56,310 bases of DNA from assembly GCF_003011125.1 (NCBI RefSeq), contig NZ_PXVC01000017.1, positions 1 to 56,310 on the forward strand. Direction: 5' to 3'. A program made the translations under genes and the position numbers. Positions within the stretch are counted from its first letter, which is position 1. Every line of letters starts with the position of its first letter. A model generated the notes under the pieces. It saw nothing but the letters and a program-made list of their open reading frames with translations, did no database searches and was not told the DNA's origin. Shown piece after piece: positions 29,201 to 38,057 of this stretch. The stretch is from Synechococcus lacustris str. Tous. GTDB taxonomy: Bacteria; Cyanobacteriota; Cyanobacteriia; PCC-6307; Cyanobiaceae.

Positions 29201-31804
29201 TATCGAAATGCATTGCCATCATTTACGGCTGAACCCGCCTCAAGCTACGCCTTTTATAACCCTGTTGATATGAGTGGGGCCTTGGATCATATGATGATAT
29301 CTGCTCCATTAGTTAAACAGGCAATCAAGGCAGATGATTGGAATATAAATTCAGCTGAGGGTGCTTTCCGCGATTACAACCGAGATACCAACAGCAATGG
29401 CAACGCAACTGTTCGCGATTTCTATGCGGTTGATCCCTATCGCACCTCAGATCATGATCCTGTAATCCTGGATTTAGATCTGGGCCGCGCTTTACCTACA
29501 GGGCTCAAATTCAATCACGGCGTTGCTTCTGGCGACCCATATACCAATTCTGTTATCCTTTGGAGCCGCATTTCAGCAGCCAAAGATTTCGCTGGCCTTA
29601 TAGATGTTCAGTGGGAGATATCTAAATCAGCTAGCTTTAGTGCTGGATCAATAGTTGATAGTGGAGTATTCAGCACAAGCGCCGCCCGCGATTGGACAGT
29701 GAAAGTTGAGGCTGATGGCCTCAGCGCAGATACCAATTATTTCTATCGCTTCCGTAGTGGTGATTTAATCTCTGAAATTGGAAAAACCAAAACACTACCT
29801 GTTGGTTCCGATCCAGTTAGATTAGCCGTATTCTCATGTGCAAATTTCACCGCAGCTGAGCAATTCTCAGCATACGGGCGTGCAGCTTCTGAACATGAAA
29901 AAACTCCCTATGATGCCCTTTTACATCTAGGCGACTATATCTATGAATACGGTGCCGGCGGTTATGGAGCAGCTGAATCCGCAGCAACTAGCCGTGGTTT
30001 TGAACCAAATCGGGAAATAGTAAGCCTAGAAGATTACCGTTTACGTTATGCCCAATATCACAGTGATTTAAATCTACAAAAATTGCGTTCTTCTGCGCCA
30101 TTAATTGCAATTTGGGACGATCACGAAAACGCAAATGATAGTTGGGCTGGTGGAGCTCAAAATCACCAAACAGAAACCGAAGGGGAATGGCAAACCAGGC
30201 GTGATGCTGCTCTCAAGGCCTACCATGAATGGTTACCTATTCGCGAGCCTGGCTTACGCCAGGCAAGTGATGGAGCTACTGCACTATCACCACTTAGCCA
30301 AGGCTATCGGAGCTTTAACTTTGGAGATGTGTTGTCTTTACACATCCTTGAAACAAGGCTTACCGCAAGAGATGAACAGCTTAAATATCCCGATGCTGCT
30401 GCTGTACAAGCCCGAATTGGAGCTATCCTCGCAGATCCAACGCTCACTGCAACCTATGCAACAAATTATAAATTAACCGCTCCTAAATCTGCAGCAGATG
30501 TTCCAACCTTCGGCGCAGCTCTTGCGCAACCTGTTACGCAAGAGCTAGTTTTTGCTGCAGTTCAGAAAGCATTAGGTGATCCAGAGAGAGATTTAATTGG
30601 AGATACACAATTAGCCTGGTTGCAAACTCAACTTGCAACTTCAAAAGCTCCTTGGCAAATACTTGGCCAGCAGGTACTAATGCAATCAATGGCCGTACCA
30701 GCAGAATTATTACTTGATGCAGGAAATCCAGCCCTGTTAGATAAATATGCAGCACCGCTCCAAAAACTTGCCACTGGCACAGCCTTTGCAAACCTACCCG
30801 CAGCTGAGCAAGCATTGTTTGCAGAAGCGGCAAAGATTCCTTATAACCTCGATGCTTGGGATGGTTATGGAGTTGAGAGGGAAACAATTCTCCAAAGTGC
30901 CCTTGCGCTCGGCAAAAAGTTAATAAGCTTGGCAGGAGATACCCATAATGCTTGGGCTGGCGTTTTAGATACTTTTACAGCCGCACCCTCTGGCAATAAA
31001 CCAGCAGGAACAGTAGTTGGTGTTGAATTTGCCACCCAGGGTGTTACATCACCTGGCCTTGAAAAATATCTACCTGGAGCAGATGCTTACATCAGGGCCA
31101 AGTATCCTGCAGTTGATGGTTTAGATGGTGTTTTCACAGGCTATGTAAACGGCTTGAAATACGCCGATCTAAATCGTAGGGGCTACCTAGATCTCACAGT
31201 GAGCCCAGCTGCTGCAGTTGGCACATTCGTATTCACGGATGGGGCTACAGAAACTGTTGTAGCAGATGCCAAACTAAATATTGCCTTAAATTCTGCGCCA
31301 AAAACTATTAGCTGGTTACCTACCTGGCAAGAACTTGATTTAGTTAACGGCATTGCTGTTGATTCAAAAGGAGCACAATTCCTCCTCGACCCTGCAAGTT
31401 ATGCCGCAAGCCCCCGCAGCGGCGTTCAACTTGCTGATGTATCAGTTGTTGGCTCAACGGGCGCGGATCGGATTTTTACAGGCATCGGCTCATTGATAGA
31501 TGCCCACGAAGGAAACGATGAGCTATTTACCACCGACAGCCTTGGCAATAACACCCTTATAGGTGGAAAAGGTATTGACAACTTCTACCTAAAACAATCT
31601 AGCGATTGGATTATTGGCGGCAGTTTATTTGGAAATCATGAAAAATATGGCACCAACCCTTACACTGCGTTAAGTGATATAACAACTGATAAGTTCTACA
31701 TTGATTCCTCCTCTTTCCAAGAAGGAAAGCCCCCTGTAACTATCTCAGATTTTAGTTTTGGAACTGATCAGGCATTTATCGATGGTTTAGCCGTAAACAG
31801 TTAA
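26228..31804 (+). CDS. Giant fusion: ExeM-type nuclease plus PhoD phosphatase, frame broken at 3' end
   Basis: 1858 residues in this frame, no signal peptide. Order: an N-terminal secreted-type beta domain (1-235), a pre-peptidase-like beta domain (about 235-375), a Calx-beta-like domain (about 378-490), an ExeM/NucH OB-like part (about 495-740), an endonuclease/exonuclease/phosphatase domain (about 755-1085; ASFNVLN, LMELEND, NHLKSKG, LGDINAYAKEDP, SDHDPV), a PhoD phosphatase (about 1095-1640; HLGDYIYEYG, IWDDHENAND, SLAGDTHNAWAG), and RTX-like repeats (about 1735-1790). It would degrade extracellular DNA and release phosphate. The TAA at 31802-31804 abuts a long open frame in +1 that continues the protein to 33389. 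A one-base indel gives about 2386 residues. Confidence 0.85.
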   Translation: MPALFSTSYSQDFNSLAASGTLNAWENDTTIPGWHLFRQPASTPVAITAYNADTGAISSGSFYSFGSTGSSERALGGLASGGTYFGGPLSAAVAGWIALSLKNQSSFNISSLTIGFSGEQWRNGGNAETQSMLMEYGYGTNFSDVTTWNKPASSFKNFTSPIATTAAAAVDGNNAGKISSLGGNLDLTATPWTPGSNLWLRWIDNNDFGSDHGLAIDDVSITTSTTPTPTPPASADYSNDPLKPTVISLNGSAAAFKTSISNNVTGTSDVADYVTFEVPANQILSSIKLASYTSTDSKAFIGLQSGKEITASASNATPLKGYSHFGTASEAATAKVGEDLISKFGGPLTAGNYSLWIQQIGASTDYSFDLQLSDAPASLPVISIIATDASSGEFGDAASLRISRTGSTTSALEVQLSLRGGDALATNADLKTPLPASLTIPAGAASIDLAIEALDDAVSEATENLIVEIKAANTYSISETAGNATVAIIDNDRISKISEIQGNSTATPLLNQSVTISAIVVGDFQLTSELGGFFLQEEISDWDTSSLTSEGIYVAYPLSGTNANVVIGDRVILTGTVGELFNQTAITTVNALKVDSQARLVDTQRVDVPNLLAQRNNSLDLEPFEGMWVRFPEKLTVNGLYGQFRFGEIELSAGGLPQQPTNVMAPGAAAYAAELATAKLELVLDDGSNSSYRAASAATPAAPVRDQLLRRGDSIKAVEGIISYGFDKYRLQPTTTLSFTTENPRPAAPIAAKTGEVRIASFNVLNTFSTLNTTGALVGNTGLAPRGANTAEELERQLNKLTVALNGLKADIIGLMELENDSDDKTLKTIVDRLNASQASGSTANYSFIPTGTIGTDAIKVGIVYNNKVVTPSTNGKAILSDSSFTDPLSSGVSKNRPALAQAFSETATGEVVNVVVNHLKSKGAGGDTGLDVDQKDGQAAFNATRTAAAKKLLDWISTKPTGNSDADWIILGDINAYAKEDPIKVFEAAGYRNALPSFTAEPASSYAFYNPVDMSGALDHMMISAPLVKQAIKADDWNINSAEGAFRDYNRDTNSNGNATVRDFYAVDPYRTSDHDPVILDLDLGRALPTGLKFNHGVASGDPYTNSVILWSRISAAKDFAGLIDVQWEISKSASFSAGSIVDSGVFSTSAARDWTVKVEADGLSADTNYFYRFRSGDLISEIGKTKTLPVGSDPVRLAVFSCANFTAAEQFSAYGRAASEHEKTPYDALLHLGDYIYEYGAGGYGAAESAATSRGFEPNREIVSLEDYRLRYAQYHSDLNLQKLRSSAPLIAIWDDHENANDSWAGGAQNHQTETEGEWQTRRDAALKAYHEWLPIREPGLRQASDGATALSPLSQGYRSFNFGDVLSLHILETRLTARDEQLKYPDAAAVQARIGAILADPTLTATYATNYKLTAPKSAADVPTFGAALAQPVTQELVFAAVQKALGDPERDLIGDTQLAWLQTQLATSKAPWQILGQQVLMQSMAVPAELLLDAGNPALLDKYAAPLQKLATGTAFANLPAAEQALFAEAAKIPYNLDAWDGYGVERETILQSALALGKKLISLAGDTHNAWAGVLDTFTAAPSGNKPAGTVVGVEFATQGVTSPGLEKYLPGADAYIRAKYPAVDGLDGVFTGYVNGLKYADLNRRGYLDLTVSPAAAVGTFVFTDGATETVVADAKLNIALNSAPKTISWLPTWQELDLVNGIAVDSKGAQFLLDPASYAASPRSGVQLADVSVVGSTGADRIFTGIGSLIDAHEGNDELFTTDSLGNNTLIGGKGIDNFYLKQSSDWIIGGSLFGNHEKYGTNPYTALSDITTDKFYIDSSSFQEGKPPVTISDFSFGTDQAFIDGLAVNS

Positions 31805-31985
31805 AGGAAATATTCTCACATTTGCCACTCCAGCAGGGATTACCCAAAGCGATTTAGATAAGCTGCAAACTGAACTCGCAGTTTATGATGGTAAATCAAT
31901 AAATCCATTCACATTTAAATTATCTTTATCAGAATCAACTCCAATAGAATATATAACAACCGAAGGTAAACTAATTAACCCGGTA

Positions 31986-33389
31986 ATGCGAGCAAGTTCT
32001 GGCAACCTAGATTCTGTTCCAAAAATTGCTCGCGCCTCTATAAGCCCAACATTCACGGATAAACCTGCAAAATTAGATATCGGCAAAACAAGTGTCAATT
32101 TTGATATTAAACCTAATGAATCCAGTGCTTCCAAAAATACTGCGGTCGTTGCAATGGATTTGGCACCGATGCTTGATGGCATGACTCCTACTAATAAGCG
32201 CCTTGCATACTTTACTTTTGATACCCCTGGTGAAGGTGCCGATCCTGTTGCAAAAGCATTCACCTATGATCCAATAAAAAAAGCAGGTGCCCAATTCTTC
32301 GATCTTGATGGCAAAGATGGTGCGGAAACTGTGCGCCTTAAATTCATAGATAATGGTTATGGCGATAAGAATCCGGCAGTTGGAATTATTGAAGACCCCT
32401 CCACTGCAGGTGTTGTTGAGCTTGCACCTATTCTAACTAGCAAAGGCTCAATTCTCTCAGTGGAGGATCCGAATGACAAAGTTTCTCCAGCCGCGGTTGT
32501 ATTAAGATCATCAATCACAAGCCGGGCAAACAGCGTTAACCAACTTGGCTATGTTGCATTCAGCAACTCTGAAGATACAACTATTACATATAACATTCTT
32601 AAAGATAGGGCTAATATTTTATTTGCTAATTTAGAATCTGGCGATGTGCCTTCTCTGGCGAATATTAATTTAAGTAGAGACATAAGCATTATCAACGGGC
32701 AGAAACTTGTGTTCTTTGAAGTGGTTGATTCAACCCTAGACAAACTAATGGGACAAGCTTCTAGTGTTAGAGAATTTGGCACTAATTTCCGTACACTTAC
32801 ACTCAACGGCAGTGCTACAACCACCAATGCAACCAGTGGTGGAAATACTCTCAAGATTGATTTAATTAATTCTTCTCTATCCATTGGCGACTTGATTTCT
32901 ACAGACGTACAAGAATCACCTATTCTTGATTTCAGTTCATTATCTGGCACTTCTCTAACAGGTTCTGTAACCGTGGCACGAGAAGCAAGTTATAACTCAA
33001 CTATTGGCTTCTACAAAATTGAGAATGCTGGCGGGGCAGTAAGGGATAGTCTTGGGGCAATACTCCAGCCAGGAGACGCTAATTATAGAACTGCAGCGCT
33101 AAGTTCAAACAATATTTTCAGTAACTTTGGCTCCTTAACCGCAGCAAATGGTGGGAATACCACCACAAACCTCACAACATTCAGTGATGCTGGTTTACTA
33201 GCTCCATACGCAACTGTTGCTAACATCGGTGAAACTTTCTTTGCCTTTGGCAAAGCTAATAGCGACGGAATTAACCATTTCCGAGCCCTTGGCAGCAATT
33301 CCTTTGGCCTGGAGGACGTTAAAGGCGGTTTCGACCTCGACTATGATGATATGATTGTAAGCTTCAACTTTAAACTGGCTACTGCTTAA
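31986..33389 (+). CDS. Out-of-frame 3' portion of the giant protein (DUF4114 tail)
   Basis: From the first ATG at 31986 this frame gives 467 residues, but it is open from about 31797 and reads on naturally from the preceding gene (GNILTFATPAGITQSDLDKL), so I take it as the C-terminal part of that protein. The C-terminus has the DUF4114 pattern: FSDAGLLAPY, ETFFAFGKANSDG and FGLEDVKGGFDLDYDDMIV, common near the ends of secreted cyanobacterial RTX-type proteins. No ribosome-binding site or promoter is evident before 31986. Either a real inactivating or truncating mutation, a sequence error, or (less likely) recoding explains the split. Confidence 0.75.
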   Translation: MRASSGNLDSVPKIARASISPTFTDKPAKLDIGKTSVNFDIKPNESSASKNTAVVAMDLAPMLDGMTPTNKRLAYFTFDTPGEGADPVAKAFTYDPIKKAGAQFFDLDGKDGAETVRLKFIDNGYGDKNPAVGIIEDPSTAGVVELAPILTSKGSILSVEDPNDKVSPAAVVLRSSITSRANSVNQLGYVAFSNSEDTTITYNILKDRANILFANLESGDVPSLANINLSRDISIINGQKLVFFEVVDSTLDKLMGQASSVREFGTNFRTLTLNGSATTTNATSGGNTLKIDLINSSLSIGDLISTDVQESPILDFSSLSGTSLTGSVTVAREASYNSTIGFYKIENAGGAVRDSLGAILQPGDANYRTAALSSNNIFSNFGSLTAANGGNTTTNLTTFSDAGLLAPYATVANIGETFFAFGKANSDGINHFRALGSNSFGLEDVKGGFDLDYDDMIVSFNFKLATA

Positions 33390-33553
33390 TGCATAAAGAA
33401 ATTGAACCTATTGTGTTCAGTTGGATTAAAACCGAATGCGGCAGATCAAAATATATAGAACTAGCTAGCCGTAAAGGGATAGCTGCGCGTTTGCGGCTTA
33501 GCTGGTTTGTGTTGATTGCAGCGATAAGGGACTTACGCCTAACTCAGGATCAG

Positions 33554-34168
33554 CTATGAATTATTGTTATTTAATACCCTTTGGGCAGCCTTGCCAACAA
33601 ACCAAACACTTGCAAGGGTTGCAAATAAACCGATAATCCTCACGGCCCAGCTGAGTGGATCTGCCCTGCCGGAGAGCACCTCACCAAAACGGGCCACATC
33701 ACCGGCTAATGCGCCGAGGCCACAAAATAAAATTGTGCCTGGCAAAATACCAATTAAACCAATGCTGTAATCCCTCAAGCTCACCTCACTTAAGCCATAG
33801 GCAAAATTAAGTAAACTGAATGGAAATGCAGGAGACAACCTAGTTAATAAAACTAATTTCAAACCCTCTTTACTTACAGCTTGTTCAAGCGATTGCAATT
33901 TAGGCACTGCTGCTAAACGGCGGCGGGCCCAATCCCGCAGCCAATGGCGCCCCAGCAGGAAGGCCGCCTCCGCCCCAAGGCAAGCACCGATAAACACCAC
34001 CAAACTGCCCCACCATGGCCCATAAAGGGCACCCGCCAACATCGAAGCCCACACCCCAGGCAACAACAGCGTTACCCAAACCGCATAAAGGGGTATAAAT
34101 AAAACCGCTCCCAAGGGGGATTGCAGCAAGGGCAGCACCTGGCTAAGCCAGGAAGATGAATCATCCAT
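33554..34168 (-). CDS. TVP38/DedA-family (VTT domain) membrane protein
   Basis: 204 residues from ATG at 34168. SNARE-associated/VTT family of inner-membrane proteins, related to DedA proteins that flip or handle lipids. The conserved core is visible: SMLAGALYGPWWGSLVVFIG, EAAFLLGRHW, then LVLLTRLSPAFPFSLLNFAY and GILPGTILFCGLGALAG. Four to five membrane spans are predicted by eye. The frame extends to 34231, but the extra residues are not hydrophobic in the normal way. It stands alone between the giant gene (164-base gap with nothing evident) and a 266-base gap before vapC. Confidence 0.88.
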   Translation of the reverse strand: MDDSSSWLSQVLPLLQSPLGAVLFIPLYAVWVTLLLPGVWASMLAGALYGPWWGSLVVFIGACLGAEAAFLLGRHWLRDWARRRLAAVPKLQSLEQAVSKEGLKLVLLTRLSPAFPFSLLNFAYGLSEVSLRDYSIGLIGILPGTILFCGLGALAGDVARFGEVLSGRADPLSWAVRIIGLFATLASVWFVGKAAQRVLNNNNS

Positions 34169-34231
34169 GATTAACAATACGCAATCGGGGTGTTTATGCC
34201 ATGGTGCGTAGGGAACTGATTCCATAAACAA

Positions 34232-34497
34232 CCATGCAGAAAGCAGCTAGCAATGCCGAAGGCTTTGAACCCTTTGAATAAGTATTTGAACAGTATGTAA
34301 TGGCAACCAAGCTTAATAGCGATTACAAATTCAGTGAACAGCTGCACCTTTTACCTAGCCAGCAGCTCAGTTACATCTACCACTGAAGGCGCTTGTTGCC
34401 GGGGGACGATAAAACTTGCCATTTTTAAACCCTACTGCACTTTGATAGCTTTTGCGCCAGGAGGAAGAACAAAATAGCTAATTCCAATTGATATAAA
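34232..34497. other. Gap without a supported gene
   Basis: 266 bases between the VTT-domain gene start and the vapC stop. Only very short frames occur on either strand. No tRNA, clear terminator or repeat stands out. It may be degraded sequence flanking the toxin-antitoxin insertion. Confidence 0.5.
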
Positions 34498-34902
34498 TTA
34501 CGCAACCCAATTTTCAATTTGCAATTGCGAATAGGCTTGAAAATCTCCAGGGTTATTAGTTACAAGAATTACCTCCAACGCTATAGCATGCGCGGCTATT
34601 AACTTATCGAGCAAATCACGGCGGCGCAGCCGCGTTTCCCATCGAACTGGCGCATAAGCGGCGGCAGCTAATCCATCAAACGCGCGTACAGGCACATCCA
34701 CAAGAAAAAGGTCTAGTGCCTCCCGATTGCGGGCGCGCTCAGTTCCAGAAGCGATTACCCCAAACTCCAGCTCCGCCAGTGTGATCGCTGAAATCAACAG
34801 CTCCCCGACACGGCAACGAGAAAAGCGATTAAGTACCTGAGGAGGTTGATGCTTCATCAGATAGATACAGATATTGGTATCAAGAAGGTATTTGGGCCGC
34901 AA
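34498..34902 (-). CDS. vapC: VapC-type PIN-domain toxin
   Basis: 134-residue PIN-domain ribonuclease, probably cutting tRNA or other RNA when free of antitoxin. Acidic active-site residues are in place: LLDTNICIYLM (first Asp), ITLAELEFG (Glu), RDLLDKLIAAHA (Asp) and TNNPGDF (last Asp). The start is a TTG that directly follows the vapB stop with no spacer, so translation is coupled. Length is normal. It is the downstream gene of a vapBC pair, on the same strand as and just after valS. Confidence 0.9.
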   Translation of the reverse strand: MRPKYLLDTNICIYLMKHQPPQVLNRFSRCRVGELLISAITLAELEFGVIASGTERARNREALDLFLVDVPVRAFDGLAAAAYAPVRWETRLRRRDLLDKLIAAHAIALEVILVTNNPGDFQAYSQLQIENWVA

Positions 34903-35139
34903 TTAAAAAACCTCTCGATCAGCTTGCTCCTGTTCACCGCGGCCAGCAACCATGAAATTAGGCGAAAACTGGGCAAGCGCAGCTAGGGCACCGCAAATTG
35001 GCCGGCCGGCTGGGCGAATGCGCAGTTCATCTCCCACTCGATCAATCTCCAGCTCCAAATCACTGCGGGCAAAGGCATACTCAGCCGGAATGCGCACAGC
35101 CTGGGAATTACCGTTTCGGAAAAGCCTGGTGATAGCCAT
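34903..35139 (-). CDS. vapB: VapB-type antitoxin (AbrB/SpoVT fold)
   Basis: 78-residue antitoxin. The N-terminal swapped-hairpin DNA-binding domain reads ITRLFRNGNSQAVRIPAEYA, the standard VapB/AbrB motif; the C-terminal part, poor in structure, should bind the PIN toxin. Such antitoxins repress their own promoter as complexes with the toxin. Its stop codon is immediately followed by the vapC start. It begins 48 bases downstream of the valS stop; a promoter could lie in that short gap or transcription may come from valS. Confidence 0.88.
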   Translation of the reverse strand: MAITRLFRNGNSQAVRIPAEYAFARSDLELEIDRVGDELRIRPAGRPICGALAALAQFSPNFMVAGRGEQEQADREVF

Positions 35140-35187
35140 TGAACGCGCAAAAAGCCGTTTGGATGTATGAGTACATCCTAGAGCTAA

Positions 35188-37935
35188 TTATCCCAAATCT
35201 CCTAAACTTTTGCGCGCCAGATCAGCCTGGGCTTCTGCCTCCCTTAAGTTTGCACGGCACTCAAGCACCACATCTGCTGGTGCCTTATCAGCAAAATTTG
35301 GATTCGCAAGGCGGCTGGCTAAACCGGCGATATCTTTTTCTGCTTTTGCTAAATCTTTCTCCAAGCGGCTGCGTAAAGCATCAAGATCTTGCTCTGGCAA
35401 TTGCAACTGCACCTGAGATGTACCACTAATACCCATTAACGAACGAGGCATTTCAGGCATTTCAGTGCTGATTTCCACCAATTCTACTTTTATTAATACA
35501 GCTAAATCTGGTATTGCTAATTTAAGCACTTTTAGCAACTCAGGCCGAGCACTAGTTATTACTAGCCTTGATACTTTTTGCGCTGGTTTCATTCCGCCTG
35601 TGGCCCTTAGGTTGCGAGCAACTCTTACTAATTCGATCATTTCAGCAAAATTATCTTCCAATTCAAGATCTATCGCCTGCAGATCAAGCGCTGGCCATGG
35701 CTCCAAAGCCAGTAGTTTTTGCTCTGGAAATCCAGTTAATCCATGCCACAATTCCTCTGTGAGATGGGGCATTAATGGATGCAACATAACAAATAATTCA
35801 GTTAATACCTTTGCCAACACCTGGCGGGCAGTGCGCTGCTGGGCTGGATCCTGCAGGCGCCTCTTAAGCAATTCGATCGTCCAATCACACACCTCATTCC
35901 AAGCGAATTCATACAAACCCTTGGCCGCTTCACCGAGGGCGTAGCTGCCATAGCGCTGGGCTGTTTCTTGATTTACCCGCGCTAGCCGCGCCAGGATCCA
36001 ACGATCGGCAAGTTGCAGCTGGGCTGGATCAGGCACACCAAGGCTTTGCGGCGTTTCACCACCGAGGTTTAGCAGGGCAAAGCGCGTGGCATTCCACAAC
36101 TTATTGGCGAAATTACGGGCCCCTTCCACCGTGGCGGAACTGTCGGTTTTGCGGTTGTAATCAAGGCGGATATCTTGGCCGGCACCCGCCACTTCACGCA
36201 CCACAGCAAAACGCAGGGCATCAGCGCCGTAGCGATCAATCAACAGCAATGGATCGATGCCATTACCAGCTGATTTGCTCATCTTGCGGTTTTGTTCATC
36301 CCGCACTAGGCCGTGAATATAAACATCAGCAAAGGGAATCCAGGCTTCTTCTGCGCCGCGGGGATTTAAAACAGCGGCCAGCATCGTCATGCGGGCCACC
36401 CAGAAAAAGATGATGTCGAAACCGGTTACCAACACGCTGGTGGGATACCACTTAGCTAAATCAGCTGCCGAGCCATCGGGCCAGCCAAGGGTGGAAAAGG
36501 GCCACAACCCACTGGAAAACCAGGTATCGAGCACATCTTCATCCTGCTCGATTTGCACATCGGCGCCGTATTGAGCCATGGCCAGCTGCAGGGCCTCCGT
36601 TTCATCACGGGCCACCACATAGGGGGTGGCATCGCTTACCCGGCCGGCAGTTTCACTGATCACAAACCAGGCGGGGATGCGATGGCCCCACCAGAGCTGG
36701 CGGCTGATGCACCAATCGCGAATATCGGTGAGCCAATCCAGGTAAACCTTGCTCCACCGCTCCGGCACAAACTGGGGTTTGCTTTGCGCTAACGCCTCGC
36801 GGCAACGGGCCGCCAATGGTTCGGTTTTAACAAACCATTGGGTTGAAAGCAGCGGCTCCACCGGCACCTTGCCCCGCTCTGAATGGGGCACCGCATGGCG
36901 ATAGGGCTCCACCTTCACGAGGAAGCCCTCCGCTTCCATGGCAGCTACCACCGCCTTTCTGGCCTCAAAGCGATCTAGCCCCGCAAATTGAGCAGCGGCG
37001 GCATTCATGGAGCCATCTTTAGCCATCACAGTGATCAATGGCAGGCCATGGCGTTTACCGATGGCGAAGTCGTTGGGGTCGTGGGCGGGGGTTACCTTCA
37101 CGCAACCGGTGCCAAAGGCGGGATCCACATGGCTATCGGCAACGATTGGAATTTCCCGGCCCACCAAGGGCAGCGTGAGGGTTTTGCCAACTAGGGCGGC
37201 ATAACGGGAATCATCGGGATTCACCGCCACACCCGTGTCACCCAAGAGCGTTTCAGGCCGGGTGGTGGCCACCTCGAGGAAACCATTGCCACCGGTGAGT
37301 GGATAGCGGAAATGCCATAGGAAGCCATCCACCTCCTTCATCTCCACCTCTAGGTCGCTAACGGCCGAACCGGAAGCCGGGCACCAATTCACCAGATATT
37401 CACCCCGATAGATCAAACCCTGCTGATGCAAACGCACAAAGGCTTCAACAACAGCGCGATTGAGCTGGGCATCCAGGGTGAACCGCTGGCGCTGCCAATC
37501 AACGGAATAACCAAGCCGCTTTAGCTGGGCAACGATCCTGCCGCCACTCTCCTCTTTCCAAGCCCAGGCCCGGCCGAGGAATGCCTCGCGCCCCAGCGCT
37601 TTCCTACTGCTGCCTTCTTCTTTTAGTTGCTTCTCGAGGATTGATTGCACCGCAATTGATGCGTGGTCGGTGCCGGGCAGGCAAAGCACGTTTTTACCCT
37701 GCATGCGCTGAAAACGCACGATCGTGTCGATCAGGGCGGTATTAAAGGCATGGCCCATGTGCAGGCTGCCGGTTACGTTTGGCGGTGGGATCACCACAGC
37801 AAAGGGCTCGCCCGGGGCCAAGGGATCGGGGTGGAAGGCACCCTGTTGCTCCCAGGCCTGCTGCCAACGGGCTTCTGTGCTGATCGGGTCGTAGATCTTG
37901 GCTAAAGCTTCAGCGGGCGACTGGTCCTCAAGCAC
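35188..37935 (-). CDS. valS: Valyl-tRNA synthetase
   Basis: Class I aminoacyl-tRNA synthetase charging tRNA-Val. HIGH-type motif in [15 protein letters not shown], editing domain with [12 protein letters not shown], and KMSKS in [16 protein letters not shown]-terminal coiled coil ends the protein ([20 protein letters not shown]). I prefer a GTG at 37935 (915 residues); the frame also extends to a TTG at 37968 (926 residues), with no strong ribosome-binding site at either. A tRNA-Val gene lies 2.9 kb away, without evident functional coupling. The promoter should be in the 120-base region shared with the divergent LuxR-type gene. Confidence 0.96.
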   Translation of the reverse strand: MLEDQSPAEALAKIYDPISTEARWQQAWEQQGAFHPDPLAPGEPFAVVIPPPNVTGSLHMGHAFNTALIDTIVRFQRMQGKNVLCLPGTDHASIAVQSILEKQLKEEGSSRKALGREAFLGRAWAWKEESGGRIVAQLKRLGYSVDWQRQRFTLDAQLNRAVVEAFVRLHQQGLIYRGEYLVNWCPASGSAVSDLEVEMKEVDGFLWHFRYPLTGGNGFLEVATTRPETLLGDTGVAVNPDDSRYAALVGKTLTLPLVGREIPIVADSHVDPAFGTGCVKVTPAHDPNDFAIGKRHGLPLITVMAKDGSMNAAAAQFAGLDRFEARKAVVAAMEAEGFLVKVEPYRHAVPHSERGKVPVEPLLSTQWFVKTEPLAARCREALAQSKPQFVPERWSKVYLDWLTDIRDWCISRQLWWGHRIPAWFVISETAGRVSDATPYVVARDETEALQLAMAQYGADVQIEQDEDVLDTWFSSGLWPFSTLGWPDGSAADLAKWYPTSVLVTGFDIIFFWVARMTMLAAVLNPRGAEEAWIPFADVYIHGLVRDEQNRKMSKSAGNGIDPLLLIDRYGADALRFAVVREVAGAGQDIRLDYNRKTDSSATVEGARNFANKLWNATRFALLNLGGETPQSLGVPDPAQLQLADRWILARLARVNQETAQRYGSYALGEAAKGLYEFAWNEVCDWTIELLKRRLQDPAQQRTARQVLAKVLTELFVMLHPLMPHLTEELWHGLTGFPEQKLLALEPWPALDLQAIDLELEDNFAEMIELVRVARNLRATGGMKPAQKVSRLVITSARPELLKVLKLAIPDLAVLIKVELVEISTEMPEMPRSLMGISGTSQVQLQLPEQDLDALRSRLEKDLAKAEKDIAGLASRLANPNFADKAPADVVLECRANLREAEAQADLARKSLGDLG

Positions 37936-38057
37936 GGCATAAATATGGCGGTGGGGCCATCGTGGCAAAGCAAGGTTCGCAGCTTCTGAAACCAGCCTTA
38001 ATCACAGCCTTAAATAATTGATAATCTCCACTTTTTAGCAGTTAAAAATACGCCTTT

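Noticed and set aside
31794-31805. Programmed +1 frameshifting as the main explanation for the split giant gene
   Set aside because: There is a stop codon at the right place, but no upstream Shine-Dalgarno stimulator, and AGT would re-pair poorly in +1. A one-base indel or sequence error is simpler.
17843-33389. Prophage or transposon origin of the AT-rich block
   Set aside because: No integrase, transposase, structural phage genes, terminal repeats or tRNA at its borders; ligA and a membrane protein gene flank it directly.
33390-33553. Small gene or RNA after the giant gene
   Set aside because: Only short frames; no strong hairpin with a T-run and no tRNA-like fold was found.
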